The notes: a model not told the origin generated them from the letters alone. Shown: positions 1 through 10,237, counted from the first letter of the stretch. The stretch: DNA of 64,000 nt from Mixta sp. Marseille-Q2659 (GCF_940807255.1 NZ_CALNWY010000009.1:1-64000), one strand, 5' to 3'. Numbers and translations: made by a program.

Positions 1-75
1 GCCAGACCAGACCAGACCAGACCAGACCAGACCAGACCAGACCAGACCAGACCAGACCAGACCAGACCAGACCAG
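1..75. repeat. Pentanucleotide tandem repeat (ACCAG)n
   Basis: Fourteen perfect ACCAG units run from position 6 to 75, preceded by GCCAG at 1-5, so the array may continue to the left of the window. It ends about 260 bp before the kgtP start. The rest of 76-337 is AT-rich leader in which I see no gene. Perfect short-unit arrays are prone to slipped-strand change in copy number. No reading frame here supports coding use. Confidence 0.95.
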
Positions 76-337
76 CACCGTTCTGCTTTATAACCATCCT
101 CGTTTTATAATATTCCTGTTCCTGTTTAGTTACATTTTCTCTCTTTCACTCCTTTCCTGAATATGCCGAGCGCCAATACCTTACGTTTAACTGCCAGCCT
201 CATTGCATAAAGAACCAATAACTCCTGACACCTCACAAAACATGCCGCTCATTTATAAAACATTTTATTAACATCAGACTTTAATGCTTTACTGAGTTTT
301 TGGCCTGTTAGGCGGCAAGGAATACAGTGAGGTATAC

Positions 338-1639
338 ATGGCTGATATAATCACCAGCAGTAAAAAAAGCGAGTTGACCCAGACGTCAGATAAAGCCCGT
401 ATTCGAGCAATTATCGGTGCGTCCTCAGGTAATCTCGTCGAGTGGTTTGATTTTTATGTTTACTCTTTTTGCTCTCTCTACTTCGCACATATCTTCTTCC
501 CAACGGGAAACACTACAACGCAGCTGGTACAAACGGCTGGAGTTTTTGCTGCCGGCTTTCTGATGCGTCCAATTGGCGGATGGCTCTTTGGCTGGATCGG
601 CGATCGTCATGGGCGTAAGAAATCGATGCTGATTTCCGTCTGCATGATGTGCTTCGGCTCGCTGGTCATTGCCTGCTTACCCGGCTATACGACTTTAGGG
701 ATCTGGGCACCGATACTGCTTTTACTGGCCCGCTTGTTTCAGGGGCTGTCGGTTGGGGGAGAATACGGAACCAGCGCCACCTATATGAGTGAAGTCGCCG
801 TCGAAGGGCGCAAAGGCTATTACGCTTCTTTCCAATATGTCACCTTGATCGGCGGGCAACTGCTGGCATTACTCACCGTCGTGATATTACAGCAACTATT
901 AACACCTGAAGATCTGCGTAGCTGGGGCTGGCGTATTCCTTTTGCGTTAGGCGCCGTACTGGCAATCGTCGCGCTATTCCTGCGTCGTTCCTTAAATGAA
1001 ACCACTAATAATAAAACACGGCAGCATCATGACGCAGGACGCCTGCGCGGCTTATGGAAACACCGTCGCGCTTTTTCAATGGTATTAGGTTTTACCGCCG
1101 GCGGTTCCCTGAGCTTTTATACCTTTACTACCTATATGCAGAAATATCTGGTGAACAGCGCAGGAATGGATGCAAAAGATGCCAGCGCTTTAATGACGTT
1201 AGCATTGTTTATTTTTATGTTGATTCAGCCGCTGATGGGCGCATTGTCGGACAGGATAGGGCGTCGTAACTCAATGCTTATTTTCGGTGCTGGCGCCACG
1301 TTGTGTACAGTACCAATTCTGACCTTATTACAGCGCAGCGAGAGCGGTTGGCTAATCTTCTTCATGGTTATGCTGGCTTTGTTGATTACCAGCTTTTACA
1401 CCTCAATCAGCGGCATTGTCAAAGCAGAGATGTTTCCGCCAGAGGTACGGGCGTTAGGCGTCGGACTTTCGTATGCCGTAGCCAACGCTATTTTTGGCGG
1501 ATCGGCGGAATACGTTGCGCTTTCGCTAAAAGCGGCGGGGCACGAAACCTGGTTTTTCTGGTATGTCTCAGGGTTAGGCGCTGTTGCGCTGCTGGTTTCG
1601 CTAATGCTGCATCGTAAAGGGCAGGGGATGAAACTGTAG
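338..1639 (+). CDS. kgtP: Alpha-ketoglutarate (2-oxoglutarate) permease KgtP
   Basis: This is an MFS proton symporter of the metabolite:H+ symporter group that imports 2-oxoglutarate across the inner membrane. The 433-residue protein is essentially the length of E. coli KgtP (432). It has the family signatures [10 protein letters not shown] near the N-terminus, the loop 2-3 motif [10 protein letters not shown] around residue 88, and [10 protein letters not shown] in the second half. About 12 hydrophobic segments are evident. The ATG at 338 follows a GAGGT Shine-Dalgarno sequence. The convergent neighbour yfiM ends 1 bp beyond its stop, the same kgtP/yfiM/pssA order as in E. coli. The upstream region carries the ACCAG repeat. 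Confidence 0.95.
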   Translation: MADIITSSKKSELTQTSDKARIRAIIGASSGNLVEWFDFYVYSFCSLYFAHIFFPTGNTTTQLVQTAGVFAAGFLMRPIGGWLFGWIGDRHGRKKSMLISVCMMCFGSLVIACLPGYTTLGIWAPILLLLARLFQGLSVGGEYGTSATYMSEVAVEGRKGYYASFQYVTLIGGQLLALLTVVILQQLLTPEDLRSWGWRIPFALGAVLAIVALFLRRSLNETTNNKTRQHHDAGRLRGLWKHRRAFSMVLGFTAGGSLSFYTFTTYMQKYLVNSAGMDAKDASALMTLALFIFMLIQPLMGALSDRIGRRNSMLIFGAGATLCTVPILTLLQRSESGWLIFFMVMLALLITSFYTSISGIVKAEMFPPEVRALGVGLSYAVANAIFGGSAEYVALSLKAAGHETWFFWYVSGLGAVALLVSLMLHRKGQGMKL

Positions 1640-1640
1640 A

Positions 1641-1961
1641 TTACTGACCTATATTCCAGAGGGCGAAGCCGGTCGCCGCACCGGCAATATCCCAGCTTAA
1701 ATCTTTCCAGCTCCAGCCGCTGCCTGCCGGGCGGCTGTCATACAACTCTTTAGCCGCGCCAAGGCTGAAAGAAAACATCAAGCCGAAACTATTGCTGTGG
1801 CGCGCCGACCAGTTCTGTCGCTGGCCATATTCATTACCTGCAGCGGAGAGAACCGCCGAGGCAATAAAATGCTGAGCCTTATCCTGTCCGGACCAGCGAT
1901 CCTGCGCGGTATGGCTGCATCCGGCACAGCATAAGCAGCATAAAAGCAGGGTTATACGCAT
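1641..1961 (-). CDS. yfiM: YfiM family outer-membrane lipoprotein
   Basis: Small predicted lipoprotein of about 106 residues. The N-terminus is a short hydrophobic signal ending in a lipobox (CCAGCSH), so cysteine acylation and membrane anchoring are expected. The body contains a conserved DKAQHF segment and a glycine-rich C-terminal hydrophobic stretch typical of YfiM. The ATG at 1961 is preferred over the GTG three bases upstream because AGGAG lies at normal spacing. It sits between convergent kgtP and co-directional pssA. Its function is not established; the name comes from sequence resemblance and synteny. Confidence 0.88.
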   Translation of the reverse strand: MRITLLLCCLCCAGCSHTAQDRWSGQDKAQHFIASAVLSAAGNEYGQRQNWSARHSNSFGLMFSFSLGAAKELYDSRPAGSGWSWKDLSWDIAGAATGFALWNIGQ

Positions 1962-1991
1962 CACAGCTCCTGAAAGAATTAAGATGCGACA

Positions 1992-2016
1992 AACATCCTG
2001 CAGGCTACAGGATGCG
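1992..2016 (-). terminator. Possible terminator hairpin at the pssA 3' end
   Basis: CATCCTG at 1994-2000 pairs with CAGGATG at 2008-2014. On the minus strand the hairpin overlaps the pssA stop codon and is followed by a weak TTTGT tract. This is a weak candidate for attenuating transcription between pssA and yfiM. Confidence 0.3.
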
Positions 2017-3360
2017 GCTGATTAACCGATCGATACGGATACGACGCAAACGGCGAATCAGTTTACGAACTTTCACCGGATAATCGGCAATACTGTCGAG
2101 ATCGCGGAAATGTTTAACCACGCTGGTATGCTGACGAATTAAGGCCAATTCGCGTTCGCGCTGCTCTGCCAGCTGCTGTAGCGGATCGTGGATCAACACC
2201 GCATTTTCCAGATCGAGTCGCCAGGCGCGCGGATTCAGGTTATTACCGGTAATCAGCATCCACTCTTCATCCACCCACATGCCTTTCAGGTGATAGCTAT
2301 TTTCACCGTCTTTCCACAGGCGCACGGTCAGCTGGCCGTTATTAACGTAATATTGCAGCCTGCTTAGGAAACGTCGCAGATTAATTTCGTACAGATAAGG
2401 CAACGCGCCGATAATTTTAAACGGCTGGTCCTGCGGAATATAAAAATCATTCGCCGTTTTATCGCCGACAATAATTTCCACCTCTTTGCCCTGGCGCAGC
2501 AGCCAAATAATATTGCGTACCAGAATAGCTGGCAGGTTGAAATAAGGCGTACAGAGCGTTAGTTTCTGCTCGGTGCAGGGCATCAAATGATAGATGGTTT
2601 TATTCAGCAGGCTGCGTTTACCCAGCCCAACCAGCGGCGTTACCGCCAGTTCTTCATTATTGGCATTAGAGGTAAAGTGGTAATCAAAGCCGCGCAAATC
2701 CTGACGAAACTGGCGGGTTTCATTTTTAATTTCCGGGCTTTTTGGGCGCTCATGTTGATCGAGACGATGTACCGCTTCCGCATTTTTCAGATTACGTTCG
2801 ATCCATTCAAACATAGTATCGGTAAGCTGCGGATTACGAATCAATTGATAGCGGTCGTAACGATATTTATCATGCTGATGCAGATAAACATCATTAATAC
2901 TGGCGCCGCTATAAAGCAGCGTATCGTCAATAATAAAGCCTTTCAGATGCAGTACGCCCAACGCTTCGCGGGTGTTAACCGGAATGCCGTAAACCGGAAT
3001 GGCAAGATCGGGATGCTGGCTGGCCATATCGCAATACCAGTCAGCGTTGGTTAACCCTTTGGCGTCGCCGATACGGCCACGCTGCGCCCGATGCCAGTCA
3101 ACCAGTACACTAATATCCAACTCCGGGCGGGCGCGCCTGGCGGCATAAAGCGCGGACAGCACTGCGCGTCCGGCATCATCATTTTCCAGATAGAGCGCCA
3201 CAATGCAGATGCGCTGCGTGGCGCTGGCAATTTTTTCCAGCAGCGTAGCGCGGAACTCAGATGGTGAGTAAAGCGTGGTGACATCAGCAACTGACTGAGA
3301 CAGTTTGGGCAGCTGGGCAAGGTGTTGTTGATGTTTATTACGCTTGAATTTAGACAACAT
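2005..3360 (-). CDS. pssA: CDP-diacylglycerol--serine O-phosphatidyltransferase PssA
   Basis: PssA condenses CDP-diacylglycerol with L-serine to give phosphatidylserine, the precursor of phosphatidylethanolamine. It belongs to the phospholipase D superfamily, and two HKD-type motifs are visible: HLKGFIIDD near residue 135 and HLKGMWVDE near residue 357. The ATG at 3360 gives 451 residues, the E. coli length; the preceding GTG adds only one residue. The C-terminus is rich in Arg/Lys ([13 protein letters not shown]), fitting the ribosome and anionic-membrane association known for this enzyme. It lies downstream of patZ in the same orientation. Confidence 0.97.
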   Translation of the reverse strand: MLSKFKRNKHQQHLAQLPKLSQSVADVTTLYSPSEFRATLLEKIASATQRICIVALYLENDDAGRAVLSALYAARRARPELDISVLVDWHRAQRGRIGDAKGLTNADWYCDMASQHPDLAIPVYGIPVNTREALGVLHLKGFIIDDTLLYSGASINDVYLHQHDKYRYDRYQLIRNPQLTDTMFEWIERNLKNAEAVHRLDQHERPKSPEIKNETRQFRQDLRGFDYHFTSNANNEELAVTPLVGLGKRSLLNKTIYHLMPCTEQKLTLCTPYFNLPAILVRNIIWLLRQGKEVEIIVGDKTANDFYIPQDQPFKIIGALPYLYEINLRRFLSRLQYYVNNGQLTVRLWKDGENSYHLKGMWVDEEWMLITGNNLNPRAWRLDLENAVLIHDPLQQLAEQRERELALIRQHTSVVKHFRDLDSIADYPVKVRKLIRRLRRIRIDRLISRIL

Positions 3361-3465
3361 CACAGTGCGCTTCTTCTCTATTCATTGAGTGGTCTTCTGC
3401 CATAAAATCATGGTTCTAACCTTCGATATTAACATTAACTCGGCGTAAAGGGCGATCTTCACGGT

Positions 3466-6129
3466 TTAATGTTGCCCGTCAGCGTGTCTGAGAGGCAGAT
3501 GCAGGCTAACAATGCCGTCTTCCAGCTGCACCTCTACGCTGAACCCCAGCTTTTTCGCCAGGGTAATCATGCCTTGATTATTGGGCATGGTAATACCATT
3601 TAACTGCAACAGGCCATGACTACGCGTATAAACCATCATCTTCTCCAGCAGTTGCCTGCCAAGCCCCAACCCTTTTAAATCCGAACGCACCAGTATTGAG
3701 AATTCAGCATCGGTATTATCCGCATCGGAAATTGCGCGCGTGACGCCGATAATTTCCTTCTCACCTTGTTGCTCGCGTACTGCGACAAAAGCCATTTCTC
3801 GATCGTAGTCGATTTGCGTCATATTGGCTAAATCCTCGTGGGTAAACTCATTGATCTCACTAAAATAGCGATAGTAGAGATCTTCTTTAGTTACCTGAGC
3901 GATAAAGCGCTGAAGCAGCGGCTCATCTTCCGGCAGGATCGGGCGAACCAAACAGCGCTCGCCGTTTTTCATGGTAATCCATGCCTCCAGCGTGTGCGGA
4001 TAAGGGCGAATAGCCAGGCGGGACTCGCTGTCGCCGTCGAACGTCGCCAACGTCATGCTGACATCCAGTAAGGTAAATTCATCGCCCGCGGCCAGCAGCG
4101 GATGGATATCCAGCCGCTGAATCTCCGGGCAATCAATAATCAGGTTAGAGACCTGTACCAGCACCTGGCTGAGCGCGGCAATATCTAGTGGCCGCAGTGC
4201 GCTACGTCCGCGCACCTTACCGCTTTTAATCGCCTGAATAACCAGATAGCGCGCCAGCGTCATATTGAGCGGCGGCAGCGCTACGGCTGCATGAAGATCC
4301 GCCTGCCATTCGACGCCGCCTTCGCCCAGCATAATCACCGGGCCGAAAAGCGGATCCTGCTCAACCACAATACGCAACTCTTGCGCACCGGCGCGATTTG
4401 CCATGCTCTGGACCAGCAGGCCGTGAATACGCGCCTGCGGCCAGGCCAGCTTGACGCGATCGATAATGGCATCGGCCGCCTGCTGAACCTCACTGGCAGT
4501 ACGCAGATAGAGCATCACGCCCTGAACATCCGACTTATGGGGAATATCTGGCGAGCGCAACTTCAGAGCAACCGGATAGCCGATTTGTCCGGCGATATGC
4601 ACTGCCTCAGCGCTGTCGCCTGCGATCCAGGTTGGCAGCGTCGTCAGGCCATAGGCCTGCAGAATCGCCTGTACCTCATGCGTATCAAGCTGAGTAGCGC
4701 CATCATCTAATGCCTGCTGGATCAGCTGATGCGCATAAGCGGTATCCTGCTTCAGCGAGGCGGGCAGGGCAGGCGTTTCGCGCAGCTGTTTCTGGTTACG
4801 ACGATATTCCACCATATACATGAAAGCGGTGACCGCGCCTTCCGGCGTACGATAGGTTGGAATCGACGCATCGCTAAAGGCGCGGCGCGCCTCCAGTGAA
4901 GAGAACTCGCCGCACCAGTTAGTGAGCAAGGTTAACGCGCTGCCGCGCGGGTGTTTTTTTATCAGCTCGATCAACCGTTGTGCGGTCTCGGTTGCCGGCG
5001 CCACGGCGCTCGGCGCGTGAATGATCATCAGGGCGTCCAGCTCGTGACTATCGAGCAGGGCGGAAACCGCCTGCAGGTAGCGTTCCGGCGTGGCGTCATC
5101 TTTCAGGTCGAGCGGATTGCCGGGTGTCACTTCGGTGGGAAGCTGCGAGCGCAGTTGCGTCAGCGTCGCCTCGTCAAGCTGGGCCAGTTTGCCGCTGCGG
5201 GTTTGCAGCGCATCCAGCGCCAGCGCAGCGGGTGCGGCGCCATTGCTGGCGATCATTAGCCGCTCGCCGCGCAGCGGCCGCATATGGCTTAACGTTTCCA
5301 CCGCCGAGAACAGTTCATGCGTATCCTGCACGCGCAGCAGACCGGCGCGCTGAATCGCCGCATCCCAGGCTGCATCCAGTCCGGCATGGGTTTTTAACAA
5401 CGCCTGAGCCTGCGGGCTGCGTCCGCTTTTGATCACCAGAATCGGCTTATTGCGCGAGGCGCTGCGGGCAGCGGAAACAAAGCGGCGCGCGTCGCTTAAG
5501 TGTTCCAGATAGAGCAGAATGGCGCTGGTTTTACTGTCGCGCGCGAGAAAATCGAGCAGATCGTCAATATCGGTGTCCAGGCTGTCGCCTAACGCGATAA
5601 ACCAGGAGAAGCCAAGCTGGCGCTGCTGCGCCCAGTCAAGAATGGTATTGGAGACCGCCGCCGACTGAGAGACAAAAGCCAGCTTGCCTTTCAGGATCGG
5701 TACCGGTGAAAAACTGGCGTTAAGGCCCTGCCACGGCGCCAGCAGCCCGAGACTATTGGGGCCAAGCAGCCTGATTTGCCAGCGGCTGGCGCAGACTTTC
5801 AGCTCCGCCATCTGGCTTTCCGGCGCGGAAAGGATAATGCAGGCCTGACAACCTTTCTCACCCAGCTGCTGCAATAAGGCGAGATTACGGCTGGCGTTGG
5901 TACAGATCACCGCCAGCTCCGGCGTGAACGGCAAACTGGCGATATCGGGCCAAGCCAGCACGCCGGAAACCGCCTTATATTTAGGCGTAACGGGCAAAAT
6001 TGGCCCGCTGAAGCCACCGCCCAGCAGATTACGCATCATCAAATACCCTGCACGTCCCGGCTTTACCGAGGCGCCAATAACGGCAATAGATTTCGGTCGT
6101 AACAGCGCTTCCAGCCCACGTTGACTCAT
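3466..6129 (-). CDS. patZ: Protein lysine acetyltransferase PatZ (Pka/YfiQ)
   Basis: GNAT-type protein acetyltransferase that acetylates acetyl-CoA synthetase and other metabolic enzymes using acetyl-CoA. Domains in order are an NDP-forming acyl-CoA synthetase-like CoA-binding region from the N-terminus (SIAVIGAS near residue 14), succinyl-CoA ligase-like and ATP-grasp-like modules (about 150-690), and a C-terminal GNAT domain (about 715-880) with the acetyl-CoA loop GLGLGRQ. The start at 6129 gives 887 residues, close to E. coli (886), and has an AGGAGCAGG ribosome-binding site. An upstream ATG at 6150 is less likely. The gene follows tapT, probably in one operon. Confidence 0.95.
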   Translation of the reverse strand: MSQRGLEALLRPKSIAVIGASVKPGRAGYLMMRNLLGGGFSGPILPVTPKYKAVSGVLAWPDIASLPFTPELAVICTNASRNLALLQQLGEKGCQACIILSAPESQMAELKVCASRWQIRLLGPNSLGLLAPWQGLNASFSPVPILKGKLAFVSQSAAVSNTILDWAQQRQLGFSWFIALGDSLDTDIDDLLDFLARDSKTSAILLYLEHLSDARRFVSAARSASRNKPILVIKSGRSPQAQALLKTHAGLDAAWDAAIQRAGLLRVQDTHELFSAVETLSHMRPLRGERLMIASNGAAPAALALDALQTRSGKLAQLDEATLTQLRSQLPTEVTPGNPLDLKDDATPERYLQAVSALLDSHELDALMIIHAPSAVAPATETAQRLIELIKKHPRGSALTLLTNWCGEFSSLEARRAFSDASIPTYRTPEGAVTAFMYMVEYRRNQKQLRETPALPASLKQDTAYAHQLIQQALDDGATQLDTHEVQAILQAYGLTTLPTWIAGDSAEAVHIAGQIGYPVALKLRSPDIPHKSDVQGVMLYLRTASEVQQAADAIIDRVKLAWPQARIHGLLVQSMANRAGAQELRIVVEQDPLFGPVIMLGEGGVEWQADLHAAVALPPLNMTLARYLVIQAIKSGKVRGRSALRPLDIAALSQVLVQVSNLIIDCPEIQRLDIHPLLAAGDEFTLLDVSMTLATFDGDSESRLAIRPYPHTLEAWITMKNGERCLVRPILPEDEPLLQRFIAQVTKEDLYYRYFSEINEFTHEDLANMTQIDYDREMAFVAVREQQGEKEIIGVTRAISDADNTDAEFSILVRSDLKGLGLGRQLLEKMMVYTRSHGLLQLNGITMPNNQGMITLAKKLGFSVEVQLEDGIVSLHLPLRHADGQH

Positions 6130-6862
6130 TTCCTGCTCCTGAGGCGACAATTACCCTGAGTCTAAACGTTTTCCGTTTCTTCTGCCGTGAGGTGAGCTGG
6201 ATGATGCGGTTTTCCTGCCAGATAACGCTGACGGAACAGCAAAAATGCGTGCTGAGGCGTTGCGCAGCGGCTTCATCGCCCGCCTGGCGCAGCAGCTCGG
6301 CGGCAACCTCGGCGGTGCAGTGCTGTCCGGCGCCGTGCGCCTCGCGCAGCGTATAGTTGGATGGGGTGGTGAGCTTTAGCGACATCACCGGCAGCGCGTC
6401 CAGCCACGGGCTTTTGCGAAACATTTTGCGCGCTTCGGCCCAGGTGCCGTCCAGCATGATAAACAGTGGCGGCTTGCCGCTTTGTGGCGGGCGATTCAAC
6501 ACCGGACGCCCTGGATCGGCATACGATTCAGGGAATACCACCATCGGCTGATAGTCAGGATTGGCTACCGCGGCCAGCAGCGCCGGATCGGTTGCGGTGC
6601 GTGACCAGCCGAAAGCCAGCGTATCGGGAAGAATATCGGCGATCAGTCGGCCGGTATTGCTTGGTTTCATTGGCTCGGTATCGAACATCACCAGGCAAAA
6701 ACGGCTGCGGGCGGACTGCGGAGCAATTTCGCTGCACAGGCAAAGCTTTTGTGGCAGCAGGCAGCCCTGGCAACGAAGCACCCGGTTTCCGCGGGCGAGA
6801 AAAGGGCGGGTTGCGCGCGCCAGGCGCTCGGCGCGCAAGCGTAAAACGGCGTTATCAGTCAT
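6029..6862 (-). CDS. tapT: tRNA-uridine aminocarboxypropyltransferase TapT (YfiP), 3' frameshifted
   Basis: DTW-domain enzyme that puts the 3-amino-3-carboxypropyl group on U47 of tRNAs. Zn-type cysteines (CQGCLLPQKLCLC) and the LDGTWAEARKM motif carrying the DTW-like signature are intact. As read, the frame departs from the family after ...RLSTHF near 6245 and runs into patZ to a stop at 6029. Inserting one T in the five-T run at 6241-6245 restores the family C-terminus (...RQRYLAGKPHHP...) and a stop at 6162, giving 233 residues against 232 in E. coli. So either the last ~26 residues are genuinely replaced or the sequence has a homopolymer error. The start ATG at 6862 matches the family N-terminus MTDNAVL. 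Confidence 0.85.
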   Translation of the reverse strand: MTDNAVLRLRAERLARATRPFLARGNRVLRCQGCLLPQKLCLCSEIAPQSARSRFCLVMFDTEPMKPSNTGRLIADILPDTLAFGWSRTATDPALLAAVANPDYQPMVVFPESYADPGRPVLNRPPQSGKPPLFIMLDGTWAEARKMFRKSPWLDALPVMSLKLTTPSNYTLREAHGAGQHCTAEVAAELLRQAGDEAAAQRLSTHFCCSVSVIWQENRIIQLTSRQKKRKTFRLRVIVASGAGNESTWAGSAVTTEIYCRYWRLGKAGTCRVFDDA

Positions 6863-6943
6863 GAAATTAAGCGGGCAAAACGCCATTGTAGCGGGAAGCG
6901 GGCAGGAAGCGTAGTGCGGCTGGCGCTAAGCCAGCCGTGTTTC

Positions 6944-7363
6944 TCAGAGCGCCTCGTCCAGCCACTCATTAAACGGCGCTTTCGGCATCGCGCCGTTTAA
7001 CATATCGGCCAGTTCGCCGCGCTTAAACAGCATAATGGTGGGAATGCTGCGAATGCGGAAGCGGGCACTCAGTTCAGGTTCGGCTTCGGTATTGACCTTC
7101 AAAAAGCGGACTTTACCGCCGCGCTCGCTGGCCACATCTTCATAAATGGGCGCAAAGTTGACGCAGGGACCGCACCAGGGCGCCCAGAAATCCACCACGA
7201 CCGGCAGATCGTCCTGCAAATATTTATCCAGCGTCTCGGTAGTCGCGTTGATCACTTCACCTTCAAACAACGCGCCACCGCAGCGGCCGCATTTTGCGCC
7301 ATCGGCAATGCGCTCTTCTGGAACGCGATTCGTTGCCTGACAGGATGCACATACCGTATTCAT
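6944..7363 (-). CDS. trxC: Thioredoxin 2 (TrxC)
   Basis: Cytoplasmic disulfide reductase of 139 residues, the same size as E. coli TrxC. An N-terminal zinc-binding extension with two CxxC pairs (CASC, CGRC) distinguishes it from TrxA. It is followed by a thioredoxin fold with active site WCGPC and the cis-proline region SIPTI. TrxC belongs to the oxidative stress response in E. coli (OxyR regulon, established knowledge); I did not identify an OxyR site here. It lies upstream of tapT on the same strand and divergent from yfiF. A hairpin at about 6916-6937 without a T tract separates it from tapT. Confidence 0.97.
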   Translation of the reverse strand: MNTVCASCQATNRVPEERIADGAKCGRCGGALFEGEVINATTETLDKYLQDDLPVVVDFWAPWCGPCVNFAPIYEDVASERGGKVRFLKVNTEAEPELSARFRIRSIPTIMLFKRGELADMLNGAMPKAPFNEWLDEAL

Positions 7364-7559
7364 TTATCACCTCAGGGTTTATGGAACCTTATTAGCTGCT
7401 AATTTTAAGCATAAGTTTAATTATCAATCGGCCCGAATTGAGCGACAACATGGAATGCTCAATGAATGTAATAGTTAGCGACTTTTGGCGGAAGTTGATG
7501 GCATAGAATCTACGCTTCAGGTAATCTTCGCGCTTCGCGCTCAGCAGGTGGAGGAACAG

Positions 7560-8627
7560 ATGAACGACGAATTCAAAGGTAAAAGCGGCAAAGTCAAAGT
7601 GATGTATGTTCGCGGTGAAGACAATAATGATAAACGCGGACAAAATCCCCGTACCGGCAAAGGCAGCCGTCCAGGCGCCGACCGTTCGGAAGGAAGCCGT
7701 CGTCCATCCCGCCAGTCTGAAGGCGCGTCCCGCGGTGGCCGCGATGGTAAATTCCGTGGCGATCGCGATCGTGATGAACTGCCACGCGGCGAGTCGCCGT
7801 GGCGTACCGTTTCGCGCGCGCCGAATGAAGAGGCGAAGCCCGATCACGGCGGCATTAGCGGTAAAAGCTTTATCGATCCTGGGCAGCTGCGTCGTCAGCG
7901 CCTGGAAGAGACCCGTGTTTATGGTGAGAACGCCTGTCAGGCGCTGTTCCAGAGCCGTCCTGAATGTATCGTACGCGCCTGGTTTGTGCAGAGCGTAACG
8001 CCGCGCTTTCGCGATGCGCTGCGCTGGCTGGCGGCCAACCGCAAAGCTTATCACGTGGTAGATGAAGCGGAGCTGGAGAAAGCGTCCGGCACCGAACATC
8101 ACGGCGGCGTTTGCTTCCTGATCAAAAAACGCGTTGGCACGCCGGTCCGTGACTGGCTGGCAACGGAGCGCGAGCAGGATTGCGTGCTGGCGCTGGAAAA
8201 TATTGGCAACCCGCACAACATCGGCGGCATTATGCGCAGCAGCGCGCACTTTGGTGTAAAAGGCCTGCTGGTGGACGATGCCGCTGTGTTGGAATCGGGT
8301 GCTGCGGTACGTACCGCCGAGGGCGGCGCCGAGCATGTACAGGCGCTTAGCGCATCAAGCTTTGTCGCTGGCCTCGAAGCCTTCCGCAAGGCGGGCTACA
8401 CCATCGTCACCACCTCCAGCCATAAAGGCAGCACGCCGCTGACGCAGGCAAAACTGCCGGCGAAAATGGTGCTGGTGCTGGGGCAGGAGAGCGATGGCCT
8501 GACCGAATCCGCGCTGCAGCAGGGCGATCTGAGCGTGTCGATTGACGGCACCGGTAAGGTAGAAAGTCTGAACGTATCGGTGGCGACCGGCATTCTGCTG
8601 GCGGAGTGGTGGCGACAGAACCACTAA
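7560..8627 (+). CDS. yfiF: TrmH-family tRNA/rRNA methyltransferase YfiF
   Basis: SPOUT-class 2'-O-ribose methyltransferase homologue of 355 residues. The N-terminal ~95 residues are basic, low-complexity and Arg/Gly/Ser-rich, probably RNA-binding and disordered. The substrate-binding SpoU domain follows (about 100-180). The knotted methyltransferase domain contains [26 protein letters not shown] and the C-terminal [10 protein letters not shown] motif. The ATG at 7560 is chosen because GTGGAGGAA precedes it and the protein then starts [14 protein letters not shown] as in E. coli; an in-frame start 75 bp upstream lacks this support. The RNA target of YfiF is not established. Confidence 0.93.
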   Translation: MNDEFKGKSGKVKVMYVRGEDNNDKRGQNPRTGKGSRPGADRSEGSRRPSRQSEGASRGGRDGKFRGDRDRDELPRGESPWRTVSRAPNEEAKPDHGGISGKSFIDPGQLRRQRLEETRVYGENACQALFQSRPECIVRAWFVQSVTPRFRDALRWLAANRKAYHVVDEAELEKASGTEHHGGVCFLIKKRVGTPVRDWLATEREQDCVLALENIGNPHNIGGIMRSSAHFGVKGLLVDDAAVLESGAAVRTAEGGAEHVQALSASSFVAGLEAFRKAGYTIVTTSSHKGSTPLTQAKLPAKMVLVLGQESDGLTESALQQGDLSVSIDGTGKVESLNVSVATGILLAEWWRQNH

Positions 8628-8649
8628 TTTTGCCGTCAGGCGGAAAAAG

Positions 8650-8677
8650 AAAAACGGGCGATAAGCCCGTTTTTTTA
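8650..8677. terminator. Bidirectional rho-independent terminator between yfiF and emrB
   Basis: ACGGGC and GCCCGT arms (8654-8659/8665-8670) enclose a 5-nt loop, with a T7 tract on the plus strand and a T5CT5 tract on the minus strand. It lies between convergent yfiF and emrB. Confidence 0.88.
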
Positions 8678-8687
8678 TGCCTGACAT

Positions 8688-10223
8688 TCAGTGCGCGCCG
8701 CCGCCACCTCCACCGGAGCTAAAGGGCGGACGGGCAAACCAAATCAGCGCCAGCAGCACCAGGAAGATGCCGGCTGAGGCCCAGAAAATCTCATTAGCGG
8801 AGATGATCAGCCCCTGATTAGTGATCTGCTGGGCGATATAGCCGGACGCCTGCTGTTGCGTCATGCCCATCTGCTCCAGCTGGCGATAGGCTTCCTGCGC
8901 ATTCACGTTGTACGGTGTGATCGACTCGGCGAAATAGCTATGGTGCATCGATTCGCGATTGGTCCACATGGTGGTGGTAATCGAGGTACCGATGGAACCG
9001 GCCAGGGTACGCAAAAAGTTTGACAGGCTGGAGGCCGCCGCCAGCCGCTCCGGCGGCAGGCCCGACAAGGTGATAGTGGTCAGCGGCATAAAGAAGCAGG
9101 CCACCGCCAGTCCCTGAACAAACTGCGGCCACGCCGATGCGCCGAAGTCCATGCCTGGCTCAAAGGTATAGGCGCGCCAGTAAAAGCAGACGGCATACAT
9201 AATAAAGCTGAAGGTCACCAGACGCCGCATATCGATGCGGTGGGCGAAGCGGCCGATAATCGGCGACAGGATCACCGGGAAAATCCCCACCGGGGCAGAG
9301 GCCAGCCCAGCCCAGGTTGCCGTATAGCCATAGACTTCCTGCAACAGCTGCGGCAGCAGCACAATGGAGCCGAAGTACAGCATATAGGCCAGGCTGATCG
9401 ACAGACAGCCGATGGTAAAGTTGCGCGATTTAAAGAGCGTCAAATCCACCACCGGATGATCGTCGGTCATCTCCCAGACAAACAGCACCGCCAGCGCCAC
9501 CACCGCGATAACCGTCAGCACGATAATTTCGGTTGAGCTGAACCAGTCCAGCTCACGCCCGCGATCGAGCATGATTTGCAGCGCGCCGATCCCCACCACC
9601 AGCAATACCAGGCCTACTGTATCGATAGGGCGGATTTCGGTTTTGGTTTCACGATTGCGCAGCGTTTGCAGCGTCAGGATGGTCACCACGATGCCAATCG
9701 GCACGTTGATAAAGAAGATCCAGCCCCAGTGATAGTTATCGCTGATCCAGCCGCCAAGAATCGGGCCGCAAATCGGCGCGACCACCACCGTCATCGCCCA
9801 GAGCGACAGGGCGATGCTGCGCTTAGCGGGCGGATAGTTGCTCAGTAGCAAACTCTGCGACAGCGGAATCAGCGGACCGGCAACCAGCCCCTGAATCACG
9901 CGGAACAGAATCAGCATTGTCAGGCTATCCGCCACGCCGCACAGGAAAGAGGCGGCGGCGAAAGCGATCGTCGACCAGACGAACAGCTTTACTTCGCCCA
10001 CCCGCTTCGCCAGCCAGCCGGTAATCGGAATGGAGATCGCATTAGCGACGCCAAACGAGGTAATAACCCAGGTGCCCTGTGAGTTCGAGGCACCGAGGTT
10101 ACCGGCAATGGTTGGGATGGCAACGTTGGCGATGGTGGAATCCAGCACCTGCATAAAGGTCGCCAGCGACAGCGCAATGGTCATCAGAACCAGCTGAGCG
10201 CCTTCAAGCGGTTTTTGTGCCAT
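8688..10223 (-). CDS. emrB: Multidrug efflux MFS permease subunit EmrB
   Basis: Inner-membrane DHA2-family (14-TM) H+ antiporter that works with EmrA and TolC to export hydrophobic drugs and uncouplers. The 511-residue protein has motif C-type sequence (GPLIPLSQSLLL, PICGPILGGWIS) and the DHA2 proline/glycine-rich helix 5. The C-terminus ends in a run of glycines and a histidine (GGGGGGAH). It is last of emrR-emrA-emrB, 14 bp after the emrA stop, and the terminator beyond its 3' end closes the operon. Confidence 0.95.
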   Translation of the reverse strand: MAQKPLEGAQLVLMTIALSLATFMQVLDSTIANVAIPTIAGNLGASNSQGTWVITSFGVANAISIPITGWLAKRVGEVKLFVWSTIAFAAASFLCGVADSLTMLILFRVIQGLVAGPLIPLSQSLLLSNYPPAKRSIALSLWAMTVVVAPICGPILGGWISDNYHWGWIFFINVPIGIVVTILTLQTLRNRETKTEIRPIDTVGLVLLVVGIGALQIMLDRGRELDWFSSTEIIVLTVIAVVALAVLFVWEMTDDHPVVDLTLFKSRNFTIGCLSISLAYMLYFGSIVLLPQLLQEVYGYTATWAGLASAPVGIFPVILSPIIGRFAHRIDMRRLVTFSFIMYAVCFYWRAYTFEPGMDFGASAWPQFVQGLAVACFFMPLTTITLSGLPPERLAAASSLSNFLRTLAGSIGTSITTTMWTNRESMHHSYFAESITPYNVNAQEAYRQLEQMGMTQQQASGYIAQQITNQGLIISANEIFWASAGIFLVLLALIWFARPPFSSGGGGGGAH

Positions 10224-10237
10224 AACCGTCTCCCGCG

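Noticed and set aside
7392-8336. 314-codon minus-strand frame overlapping yfiF
   Set aside because: It is antisense to the clearly recognised yfiF, has no ribosome-binding site or domain, and has the unusual composition expected of a shadow frame.
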